Shown: positions 48,701-59,803 of the stretch, one piece after another
Layout of the letters: the number at the start of each line of letters is the position of its first letter
Position numbering within the stretch: position 1 is the first letter of the stretch
NCBI GenBank assembly: GCA_037576195.1
Contig: CM075101.1
Location: forward strand, 9,796,001 to 9,860,000
DNA from: Phytoseiulus persimilis
Lineage: Eukaryota > Arthropoda > Arachnida > Mesostigmata > Phytoseiidae
Direction: 5' to 3'
Length of the DNA: 64,000 bases
Position numbers and translations under genes: made by a program
Notes under the pieces: model-generated
Database searches by the model: none
Told to the model about the DNA's origin: nothing
Seen by the model: the letters and a program-made list of their open reading frames with translations, nothing else

Positions 48701-51674
48701 GAACAATCCATTCCTGCGCGCACTCGCTTGCTTGCTCGCTGGCTAAGCAGCATGTGTTGTTTCCGAGATCCTCGAGTCCGATTCGAGCGATGAATCAAAA
48801 CCTGCGCGTTGATCTTAGCGGAGCAAGCACACATCCCAACGGACCCCGACATCCGTTGTCTGAAGAGAAAGATAAGATGTTTCGCGTCGTTCTTTGGCAG
48901 AGACTCAGCTTTTCAAGGTTTTCGAGTTTTCATCGCTCTGAGGAAGTTTCTCATTGTTTCCTGAGTTCTGTATCGACCAGCTCGATTTCGCATTCCTCTG
49001 GGTAATGGAGAACATGTCAGACCTCATTGGCTGAGCGAACTCGATCTCCTCCGAAACAGACCCTCGACGATCTTCTTCGTCCGATCCGCGAGGGCTCGTA
49101 GGCAGAGGCTCCGATTCAGGAATATACTCGCATTAATCAAATCAAGCTTTTGGAAGTTGAGCGAACGTGTAGCTCAATGGTTGACACGGACTTCGCTCCG
49201 TTTGGGAATCTCGTATCGTCGGGTCGATTCTCGACATAGGAAGAGAGCACTCCATTCGGATGATGAGTTCGATGGGTATCGCGGCTCCTCACGCATGGAT
49301 GAGTGCGACTTTCCTCTTGTAATGGATGAGCTACCGCGATACTGCCGCAGGTTGGTAAGTTCCCTCACCGAACGCTTCTTGCCGTCCGTTAATCTCCGAC
49401 GAGAACGAGATTCCGTGAGATTCTCCTCCGGAGTGCCTCCCTACTCTGTGCCAAGGAACTCTTCTTTTCGCAGAGGAGCTCCTCTGATCAGCGATCATTC
49501 GATTTTCTGTTTGAAAAGCTCAATGCCAACCGAGAGGAGCGCTCGCGCAACGTCACCACAGAGCGGGAGCAACAGGCGGGCCCGCGGTCGATGTCCAGCC
49601 TAAAAAAAGATTCCGTCGCCGTGGTCGTTCCCAATTTCCCGGTCAGCGTCGTTTCAGGGTCGTCCCTACCACGGAAACTTGGTTGGTCGAGGGTCCTTTG
49701 ACACCCAATTTGTGGATTTGGGTTGATATCATCGGAAATCTCAACGTGCCGTTTCGATCGATGACCCCGGCGGCCAGAATCGAAACTTCTCGAGCTCGAC
49801 CACGTTTTCCCCCCAGCGGGGTTGAACCCGCGATCAGAGACAGCTGAGGAGAACTTTCTTGGATCCGTGCTCGATCGGAACCAACGGCCCTCTCATGATC
49901 TCGGCTCATTGCGGGCCGCACCGGACCAGATCTAGATTATCTCATCTACGGCGGCTCATGATGATGTCTATATTGAGCGTTCAAGAGAACTTTCGAGCCT
50001 CAAAGCCCGCACGCAGCTGTCGGGACGAAAAATCTCTCGCGCCAAGTTTCTGTCCGTCCGGAGGGAGGGTCATCGCTTTTCTCGAGGATCGAAATCTCCT
50101 CAAGGCTCACGTGAAGAGTGTAGAGTCATCAATTATCAATCGCAGGTGTCGTCGCTGCCGAACAACTCCGACGAGAAATCCTGAGCGGAAGTCCGGCCAC
50201 TCGGTCATTGATCCGACGTCTCCAACTCGACCCCACCGTCAAATTATGGATGGGTTGCCACGACCCAATCCGAGATGGAGATCGGAAGCCTGTCCATTCC
50301 GACCTGACAGGTTTCCTCGAAGTCGTCAAGGAGCATCTGCATCGAGACTCGGAATCCCCGCTCGGAGATACTTCTAGAGATTCGAATGAGGGGGGAACTA
50401 CTCCGCCCGAGGAGTCCACTCCGTTTGCGTCGCATCTCGTTCGAGTTTATTCTATAAATCAGACGGAATCCTGCTATGCATCGATTCCTTATTTCCGCGC
50501 AGAGCGTTGTGTTGGCACGATGTTGATCTCGCCAACATCGCTACTCCATGAAATTCCACCAAAACGAGTGGCGGCGCATCGAGTTCCGGCACGAAGGTTT
50601 GCTACGAATCCTCGCAACGGCCGTCATGTTCGCTACGGTCGCATTCCTGAACGAGATCAACGCTGAGCTCTTGGCCTCCATCGACGTACCCAACGTACAA
50701 GGATACCCCAGCCGCCTTGTGAACCTAGCTCGTTTCAGTCATGTTTGGAACGTATGCTTGGAAGCCATATCGAGTTGGCTCTGGGAGCGACGTTGAGAGA
50801 ACTGTCGAAGCGATTCAGTAGTCGAGTGGAAATTCTCGTATGCAAGCTCGAAGCCACACGGAGAGAAAGCTGTATTGTTATGGATGATCGATCTCTTGCA
50901 CACGGTGACCCTCCGAGAATCGATGTACTCGTTTGCCAACTTTATGACTCCATAAAAAAACGATCAGATCCAACTTCTCAAGATACCCGGCTGACAGTCG
51001 GCGCGATTTCACAACTCCAGTGCGTCTCAGCGCGAGCATATGAAGGACGGACGCGGATTGGGCCGGACTTCTCCCAAATCCGAATCGCACCCAATGATCT
51101 CATTCCTCGCCACGTTATCACCTCTCTTTCGACGTTTCACCCGCTCTTATTGAAGAAACTCGCCCGCTGCGCCGAATAACAATAAGAGCACGGTTCCTCA
51201 ATTTGCGTCTCGTCGCGAACTCGCTACAGCTCAGATTTCCAGGAGCAATGGTCAGGCGTCGTGCATGAAAACATCTCCCACGATTGATCTTTGCGAGAGA
51301 TGACACAGTTTTGCGCGATCACAATCGATATTCGATTACTTTATTCGATCGATTCTTTATTTTTTCGATGTATCAGCCCTCTCCGTTATCGGAAGTCAAG
51401 AGCCCGTTAGATTCTGGGCGAACATGAGCTTGACAGTTTCGTCTATTTAAAACGTACATGGGATATTTAAGAAAGTTACCTACTGAGGGTTTGGTTGGGA
51501 TCACGGATTACACCGAATATACGGCCCCCGAACGAAAATCCGTCGTTGAGGATCGCATTCTCACTTTCGATGGTCCTCGCAGAAGTTGGGTCTGATGTCT
51601 GAGAATCGCTCGCGGAGATTTTATTCTTATAACTGTCCGATCAGCAGCACAACCGAATTCTCGTTGGTTTTCAG
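39170..51674. other. Long gene-poor stretch, putative first intron of PISD
   Basis: No conserved coding segment was found in these 12.5 kb. Notable are a C12 run at 39328-39339 and an uninterrupted G28 run at 39712-39739, a TCAA tandem repeat near 47805-47818, and a tRNA-like but non-foldable sequence near 49164. Open frames up to about 224 codons occur but carry no recognisable motif. If the upstream PISD exon is wrong, this is intergenic and the true PISD 5' exon may lie within it. Confidence 0.4.
39702..39739 (+). repeat. Poly(dG) tract
   Basis: A G-rich tract with two A interruptions, ending in 28 consecutive G at 39712-39739. Such homopolymers are prone to slippage, assembly and sequencing error, and could form G-quadruplexes. 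A C12 run sits about 370 bp upstream at 39328-39339. Confidence 0.9.
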
Positions 51675-54600
51675 ACGTCCATCTACAAATTGCTGCCCCT
51701 CCGGTTAGCATCGAAATGCTGGGGATTCATCAACGATGTGAATCTGCCCCGACCTCTTCGAAAGCCAGTCATCCGAGCCTTCGCCTGGTACACAGACTGC
51801 GACATCACCGAGGCTGCGGTCGACGACCCGCAGGAGTACCCAAACCTCTCAGAGTTCTTCAGAAGAACTCTAAAGCCAGGACTTCGACCCATTCACCCGG
51901 GCGATTGTGTGGTGAGTAGAATTTACGTGAGCTTCTCTCGGATATTCATTAACGCTTTTCACGGAGCGCTAGCAACTTTTGGAGTTGCGCGGGTGTGTTG
52001 CTTGTTCCTACGTCTTCGACTCACTCCGCCGCCGAGGGTTCTTCGGCAACATCTCCGGTCTCTTCGGCGATCGTTCCCACAGGCTGTTCTAACTCTGAAG
52101 ACTTCGATCGGCTGCCCTCTTTAGTGACCCATTCCTGGTGCATGGCGACCAGCCGTCCATCGGTGTTCTTGCAGAAACTCCTCACGTCAGCCAGGACGGT
52201 CCTGGAAAATCGGAGATCAGATTATTCCGCCCGGATCCTCTGTCAAGACACTCGCTGTCTGGTTTGGCGGAAGTGCTCGAAGCGCGTTTAGTTGAAGAGC
52301 GAAATCAACGAACCTCATGAAGTGTTCATCTATGGAAGCAGTGTTCTTCCAGCGCTTCGTGATCATGAAGTTGTAGCTCCAGAGGAAACCGGTCTTCGTG
52401 CTCGCCTGCGTCTCTTTGTCCCGCAGGCCGGTGTCGTATGGCTCTTCGACGTTATCTTCACCGGGCACGAGGAACATGCCGCCGGTGCAGTGCACGAAAG
52501 TTTCGTAGTTCGGATTCACTCGGCCCATTTTTTTAGCTGTGGCGATGTAAAGATCTCGATGGGGAATGAAGCCGAAACGATGCAGAATGTATCTCTTGAA
52601 CTGCTGCAGCGACGCGGCTCCAGCGGGGGTGAAGAGCTCGCTCGGCAGATCTTTGACGTCGAGAGGGATGAAGATCGGTCCTCTCAAAGGATCAGAGTTA
52701 GGAGAGCCTGGCACGGCGTAGGGTTCGCAGGGGATCGGCACCAGCTGCAGACCGAACGATGTCGCTTTCCGCGCCCAGTTCAGAACCATCTCTGTGGGGA
52801 ATCAAGAGAATGCAGCGTGTCGATCTTCGAGACGGCGCTAGTATCCGCGGGGACTTCGACAACGAACTTACCTGCGACGATGTTGCCGGTGGCGACGACC
52901 CACTCCACGTCGAGTTCGAGCGCGGTTCCCGGTTGGAAAAAGGAGTGGTAGAGAGCTTGGCCCCACTCCGGTCTGTCGGATTTCCCAGCGTCGATGTTCA
53001 TGTAGGATCTCTTGAAGTGAAGCCTGCAATATCGGGATCTCAGATCATGTGGAGAGAGGGGCAACCCCGCGGAGTCGAATGCTCTCATCGACCATGGTGA
53101 CTTCAACTTGTCCTCACTTTGGATCGTCTCCGTGGGGGCTTCTTTTCATGGGGACGAACTCGACTTCGACCCACTCCTCGGCGAGCTCGTGATAATCAAC
53201 GTGGTGCGTGCGGTGGTGGAGATGGGGATCGGCTAGGAAGTCGCGGATGTAGTATAAATGCGAACCGAACACGTACTCGTCGTGATCGTTGTTGGTTATC
53301 TGAGCGACGACCCGATCCCTTATGAGCCTCATCATGAGGGCGGCGACATCTTCGTCGCTTCGAACGTCGGACAAGTTCGCACGGAGCCATGAGGCCGCCT
53401 CGAGTCCGATGAAGGCCTGATGCGGGAAGTTGGTCCTGAGGGACGAAGCTCTCGTAACGCGAAGCTCTTCTCTCAACGACGACATTTCAGTCGGCCCTGC
53501 TGCCGGTGTTCAGCCCGAGCTCACCTGTCCTTGTCTTTTGGGACGAAATCCATGCTCGACCTCATGGCGATCGCGATTTCTTCAGACGAGCTGCCTCGAT
53601 TGAGGTGCCCTGGCGAGTGCATCACATCGTCGGTCAGATGGATATTTGACGAAAAAGCATCCTCGAGCGAAGTGGAAGACGCTGATTTATCACTGTCGTG
53701 TTGTTGCGGGTGTGTCCTGCAAAGTATATATCTGAATGTTCCTCGCAGCAAGCCGGACCGCTGTCGACTACGTGAATGAGCACTCGTGCAGACGGATCGT
53801 TTCGAAAACTGCTCACCTTAACCGTCTCACGGGCTTGTCCGTCACAGATTCGCACCTTTCGCGAACAGCGACGAGATTCTGCTGATGTGTGTGAGATCCA
53901 GGGTTGTGCTGCTCCGATTCAAATCGAAAAGTTAGATTGGCCATCAGACTTGATTCCGAAAAACCCCCTTTCGGGGGCGGAACAAGAAGCTCAAACGACA
54001 TAACACTACACGAGATGAGATCGAGCAAACCGAAGGACAAACTCAGAAGGAGAGAGTGGAATCGTAGCTGTTCCAACTCACCGTGCTCTGCAATAACGAA
54101 TAGACCTACAGAGAGGTTAGACATTCGACAAGATCTCTCGAGGAACACTACTCATAGACATGCTGCAGCTTGCAAGTGCCAACCACCTCGAGCTCACCTG
54201 GCCGAAGCTGCTCCGCCGCAAGCTCGGCTTCGCCGCCGGGCTCACGATGCTCTTCATGGCGCTCGCAGTCGGCTTGATTTTGTTGAGGATCTCTAGGAAC
54301 TTGAGAACGCCTTCGCGTTGAGCGATTTCGTCCGGGAAATAGGTTTTTCCGTCCACGGAGTAAATGCTGACAATGCCAGTCTCTTGGATACTCTTCGTTG
54401 CCTCCGGACTCCCGGGCAGCAGGAGCATCCGGAAGCGCCAAAATTTGTTGGTTTTGTGCAGGAAGTATTCTCGCTCGCCACAAATATAGTGATCCAGATA
54501 GTTCCAGTTGAAAGTTTCGAGCCTCTCGGCGTAGAAGACGCACTTTGCCAGAAGGGTGTACTCCTCGTTGCCGGGCGATGTGAACTGGTATCGATACGAA

Positions 54601-57600
54601 ATCGGGTCGAGTTCGGGACTGGCCTGTCTGGGCTTGTACTGCTTGATACCTATCTCGTTCGTTTGGAGCTGCACCGAGTGGAAGATGGCGCCGATGCTCA
54701 TCAGGCACTCCTCCGTTTCCTCTTCCTGGTAGGACGATCCGGAAATTTTCCGCTTGTCCGTGCTCGACATCGAGAACGCGGTCGAGGCCGATTTGCTGGC
54801 GCGGTAAGGGTGGTGCGGGGGTAGAGTCACGATTTGGAATCCCTGTTGCAGCCGCTGGCAGATGAGTTCCTGGTAGACTGACTGAACTTCTCTGGGGATC
54901 TGAGAACTGCCCGAAACGTGGGGGATGTCTTCGGGAAGGAGACGGTAGTCGGACAGAGTGAAATCGTCAACGAGAGTGTGAGGATCGGGGAAATAATCAG
55001 TCGTCAGTGGGAGGCAGGCTGGAATCACAAGAGATTTCCAGTCGACTCCGGTCTGCAGCGCCGGAGTCCATTCTTGCTCTCCCGTAGGTCCCCAGCCGGT
55101 CAGTCCTGAGCTGTCGGCGGGGTCGTAGCCCCGGTAATTCCGCGGCTCATTCGAAGGTTTTGAAGTCAAATTGCTCTGGAAGTGATGTTGCTGAACAAAC
55201 GATCCGGAAGGACCTAACGGAAACGCATGGGTCCATCGACGTCGGTTGGAAGTTAGCTTCATGTTGACACCGGTCAAATTGAACGGATTCACCAACGGCT
55301 TGGGTTTCTCGGGCTCTTTCGGTTGCTGACTCCGTTGGAGACTTTTGAAGTATTCCACAGAGCTGTCGACCGAGCCCACTATCATTCCTCGACCCGTACT
55401 CGGGGAGGCTCCATCCGTAACATCCATTGATCGAGGCGAACCTGTCAAATTACGGAGTGAAATCATGAACAGGCCGGATTTCGAGCTCACCATAGAGCTT
55501 GTGCGCAATGTGTGCACACGATACGCCCACTAACCGGTCATCATTGAAGGACTCCCGTAAGGTCCGATGTATTCTGGTTTCGACGAGGCCATGGACGGCG
55601 ACGACGCAGACGACATGGACGGCTCACGTTCTCGGTGATAGTGAACCTGGCTTTTCCGACGCACCGGAGCCTCAGCGATTTTCTCGCGAGCTCGCTGCTG
55701 AGCCAGAAGCACAGGTTCCTTCAAGACGTGCGCATCGTATGCCTCGTACGCTTCGTAGTCCTGTTGCGCTGTCGGAGGAATGGGATCTCAGATTACCGCC
55801 GCAGGGTGGCTGTCTTTCGTGCAAACGATTCATAGGCGCGTCGGCCACCAACCATTTGGATCGTTCGGACTGAGCAGAGAGTCGGCTCCATCGTAGGTTG
55901 GCGTCATCAAGCGTTTCGATCTCGCCAACTGTGCCGAGAGAGCCTCCCGCATCGGGGAGCCATCAGGGGTCGGGAGTTTGATCCGAGGCACAAACGCCGA
56001 GTACGATATGACTTTGCTCGATGTGTAAAACGATAAATTAATCCAGTGAGGGATGTTGTACTCGTCTCCGTCTGATTTTCCATCCGGAGGGTCTGAAAAA
56101 TCCGAATATGAGCAATCGACGGCACAACCTACGTCGTGAATTCTTGGTCTGTCGCCGAAAAACCCTCACAGAACAGAAAATGCGAACACAACGTCGGTTT
56201 GGAACTCACTAAAAACTTTGTACAACGGCACGACGTGGAGAGGCTGTTCGCCCAGACAAACGAGGTCCGAGGCTATTCCGTTGTCAATCATTCGTTGTTT
56301 AGTCAAATTCATTAATTCACGTTCAACTTCAAAAACTCCCACTCCAGGGGTGACCACGACACTCAGTTGGCCCGTTCGATCGAAGCTGCGATCAGTAAAA
56401 TGTTTTTCAAAAAGGTTCATCGATAAATTCAGAACTTGGAGAAAGTTGCCCTGCGCCGCGTTGCTGTTGTAGGCGTTCGGCATGTTCGGTACCGATTGGT
56501 GTTTTTTCACCACAGAGTCCTCGTATTCCGAAAAGTAGGTTTTTAAAAGACGCAGGGTTGAAGTCCAGTCATCCAAGCGCTCGTTTTGAATGGCAACCCT
56601 GTAAACGTCTTCGTAGAACCGTCCTCTCTGATCCCGCTGAATGCAGTGTCGGACTTCGCTCGGTATCTGGTCCCACGAGTCAGCTTCGTATATCGTCCTC
56701 GAAAACAGGACGATTGTGACGTCGTGGTTGCAACCGAAGTTCTTCCATTTGTGGGTGAGATCAAGCAGAAATCCGTCGATGGCTTTCTCGAAATACAGGT
56801 CTCCGTGGATATCGAACTGCCACATCTCTGCCGACATCTGTATAAAGATGACAACCATTCCGGTAGCGGAACGGAATACGACTTTCGTGTCCTTATTCAC
56901 GAGACCCGAGGCGAGTCGATCGCCTTTCGACCACATTTCGAAGACGTCGCATTTGGATGTGAAGAACTTGATCTCTTTCTTCAAATAAACTCCGGTGTCG
57001 ATCATGCTTTGAGCCAGCCTCCACATGTCGCTACGAGTGAGGTATTGATCCTTGAAAACAAGCTCTACGCTGTCCAGGACGACATCCGATGATTTCACCA
57101 GCGACACGGTCACTTCGGAATACGACTTCAGTTGGAAAACGTTGAGAGCGTTGTGGTCAATCCATATGCTGTTCCTTGAATCTTCTCTGAAGCCCGAAAC
57201 CTGCGCACCAGGAACGGGGCGGAACCAGTTAGACTCAGCGACAAGAGAGGTGGGGAAACGATCGGGAATAGAGCCGAAAAGCGGACAGGATGTCATCGCG
57301 ATCTGAGACGAAGGGCAGCAATCCGAAAATAAACTGGGTATTGAGGAGACTGCCGCGTTCATATCTTCGGTCATTCCGAAGCTCCGGAGTGGAACAAATA
57401 CCTGAAGCACAATCTTCTGAACGCGTTGCGTCGAGTCGTTCAGTACCACCTCAATCATGGAACCTTTCCGCGCATCAGGAATATCCTTCAGATTCACCAT
57501 CGCGTCGCCATCGCCTTTGCTCAGCGAGGTGACTCGCAACCTACACGAGCCCATCGGCATCTCTTTTTTCCTTCTTCGTTCTGGAAAAAGAAATCGGGTG

Positions 57601-59803
57601 AATTGGCGGGACCGTGGTACAGCCGCATCGAGGCGACCCGTAGATCATATGCAAGAGCTCCCGACGCCGCGAGCTGGAGTCGACTGATGCAACGGGAATC
57701 GACGTCGAGGGATTAACTTTCGATTGAACTCTTCCTGACCCTTCACGCTGAACGACATCTTGCCACGGCTCGATAAAAGTACACAATAGCACAAGTAGTT
57801 AGTTAGTTGCTCTGTTTCTGCGCGGTAGTCACAATGTAAAGGCTAACTCGGAACTCTGTTTGCACAAAAACATCCACAGGAGACATGCGCTCTTCCGATA
57901 ACAGATGTCTGTGTCGCACACACGCACATGCACGCGCCCACGGAGCACATGCATAACAGTGCCATATGGTCGCTTCGAAGTCGAATCAGGAGCTCTCCTG
58001 ATCGAATGTCATCCAATATTCGCTATGTTTCCCGAAAATTTCAACTCCCGCTCTCCTGTGAAGATTTTTGTTCGAGGCTTCCCCCGAGGCATAGCTTCGT
58101 GTACCCCTGTGCAACGACTTCGATAAAGAATCAGTCATCGTCGTTCTTTGTCCTAGAGCAAATTGATAGCTGGGGCTTACCTTATGAAAAGGAAACAGGC
58201 TCAGTCCAGCTTTCGATCACGCGGTTTCCAGTAAAAACACTGTCACACTGTTCTGATCATTTTAGCTGTTGTTATATTGATAAGGGGAACCATTAACGTC
58301 GTCGAATACCAAACCATGAACACTTTCTTCCAATTTCACGGCCCTCACTCCGCGCTGGCCTCGCTTGATACATGACAATAACGTTCCGTACGGATTAGGG
58401 CTGTTCGCACCAGTGAAACAGCCTCCGAGTTTGGACGGAGCCGTCGCTTGAACATGTGTTCGGTCACTGATCGTAACGGCGCTAGCTCATATCGGTTCAG
58501 TCCGACTAAGAGCTGGAGACTACGCGTAAGGGGATGCGTCGCGGACTCAAAGGGGATCACTGTCACGTTGTCACTTGCATCACTGCACTCAATAAGTGCG
58601 AAGCTACGGCGGAGTGACGGAAATCATGCCTTCCACTCGGGTGTTGTTGACTACATCCCCTCACGACCACCGCATGAACGCATTCGGAGCAAATGTTGTT
58701 GATCGCCGGAGAGGGATGTGTGGGAGAGAGACGAATTCGAATCCCAGCGCGCAGCAAGCAGCAGATTCAACTCCGTCCCAGAGCGTTGATAACTGATCAA
58801 AAATCGAGATAATTTACGTATCGGGATCGGAAGTGATCATCAATCAATGTGTGAATGGCCATCCTTTGAGAGAGACAATTCTTTCTCCTAGGTGTCTCCT
58901 TCCGACGGTAAAATCCTCAATTACGGTGAGGTGAAGGCAGGCTTTGTTGAGCAAGTCAAAGGAATTTCCTATCCTCTGCAAACGTTCCTTGGACCTCACC
59001 CTTGGAGTGATAGCGGATTCGATCGATACACTGATGAACATGCGTATCATCAGCAGATGCTCAAAAACAAGGTGGGTGAACGTGGCACTTTCTCCCTGAG
59101 AATTCGCGGACTCGTCCTCTCTTGATTTCCGGAGTTCTCAGTATTCGCTGGTCTCTGTCTAAGAAGAGCTCACTTTCCAGGATGGCTCAACAGCTCTCTA
59201 TCATTGCGTGGTCTATCTCGCTCCCGGCGATTACCATCGGTTCCATTCACCCGCCGACTGGACAGTTTTACGGAGACGACATTTCCCAGGGAAATTGCTC
59301 TCCGTAAAGCCGCGAGTCGCGTCTTGGGTCAAGGGACTTTTCAATATCAATGAGCGCGTAGTTTACTGTGGTGAATGGACTCATGGTTTTTTCTCCATGA
59401 CGGCTGTTGGTGCGACCAATGTAGGAAGTATCAAATGCATTTTCGACGAGGTGAGTTGGAGAGATGGCGAATTCAATGGCTGTCATGTTACTCGCTCTCA
59501 TACCGTTGTTGATCCGCTAGAAACTCATTTCTTGTGGACTGAGCACGTACAGAGTAGTCAATCCCACTTCTATTGCAGACGCTGGCGACGAACAAACTCC
59601 TCTACAAGAAAAACACATGGTGCGATCTCTCGTTCAACGAAAAGCCTGTGAAGCTGTCGAAAGGTGATGATTTCGGGGAGTTCAACATGGGCTCCACAAT
59701 GGTGATAATATTTGAGGCGCCGAAGGATTTCCAATGGAATCTTAAAGAGGAGCAGAAGATCAAGTACGGCGAGCTGATCGCTGGCAAACCGAAGAGCGAC
59801 TAG
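51675..59803 (+). CDS. PISD: Phosphatidylserine decarboxylase (PISD), four core exons, C-terminus complete
   Basis: PISD decarboxylates phosphatidylserine to phosphatidylethanolamine at the mitochondrial inner membrane. Exons are 51675-51911, 58892-59071, 59181-59450 and 59579-59803, all phase 0 with good GT-AG sites. They encode about 303 residues from [17 protein letters not shown] to the end. Family motifs are [23 protein letters not shown] (with the conserved Asp), [19 protein letters not shown] (with the conserved His), [12 protein letters not shown] and [19 protein letters not shown]. Self-cleavage between Gly and Ser of the GST motif creates the alpha and beta chains and the pyruvoyl cofactor. 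Most relatives have LGST; here it is MGST. The N-terminal targeting region is missing from these exons and probably lies in the exon ending at 39169. The 6,980-bp intron 51912-58891 contains all of DEPDC5 on the other strand. Confidence 0.96.
52021..57560 (-). CDS. DEPDC5: GATOR1 complex subunit DEPDC5 (Iml1), 11 coding exons, nested in a PISD intron
   Basis: DEPDC5 with NPRL2 and NPRL3 forms GATOR1, the GTPase-activating complex for RagA/B that restrains TORC1 at the lysosome when amino acids are scarce. Exons in transcript order: 57560-57402, 57200-56210, 56092-55853, 55768-55538, 55441-54198, 53989-53817, 53716-53525, 53435-53118, 53023-52872, 52791-52314 and 52201-52021. Phases join throughout to 1,452 aa (human about 1,600). 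Family signatures include [97 protein letters not shown] and [20 protein letters not shown]. The DEP domain is about residues 1077-1170, followed by the C-terminal domain with [16 protein letters not shown]. The first intron (201 bp) is stop-free and in frame but is not matched by the family. The acceptor of exon 6 (53989) is weak and least certain. The catalytic Arg of GATOR1 lies in NPRL2, so none is expected here. Confidence 0.96.
57561..58891. promoter_or_regulatory. DEPDC5 upstream region, within the PISD intron
   Basis: This 1.3 kb separates the DEPDC5 start codon from the next PISD exon and should hold the DEPDC5 promoter and 5' UTR. On the minus strand a pyrimidine-rich TTTCTTTTTCCAG ends about 20 bp before the DEPDC5 ATG and looks like a splice acceptor, so a non-coding upstream exon is likely. 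A CA/CG-rich alternating stretch lies near 57910-57945. I see no clear TATA box. Confidence 0.4.

Noticed and set aside
49164-49240. tRNA-like sequence with TAGCTCAATGG (A-box-like) and GGTCGATTC (B-box-like)
   Set aside because: The anticodon stem-loop and acceptor stem do not pair properly, and the B box deviates from GGTTCGANTCC. At most a decayed tRNA or a chance match.
50208-50666. 152-codon plus-strand frame with plausible amino-acid composition
   Set aside because: Several frames of this length are expected by chance in 64 kb, and no splice or motif evidence supports it.
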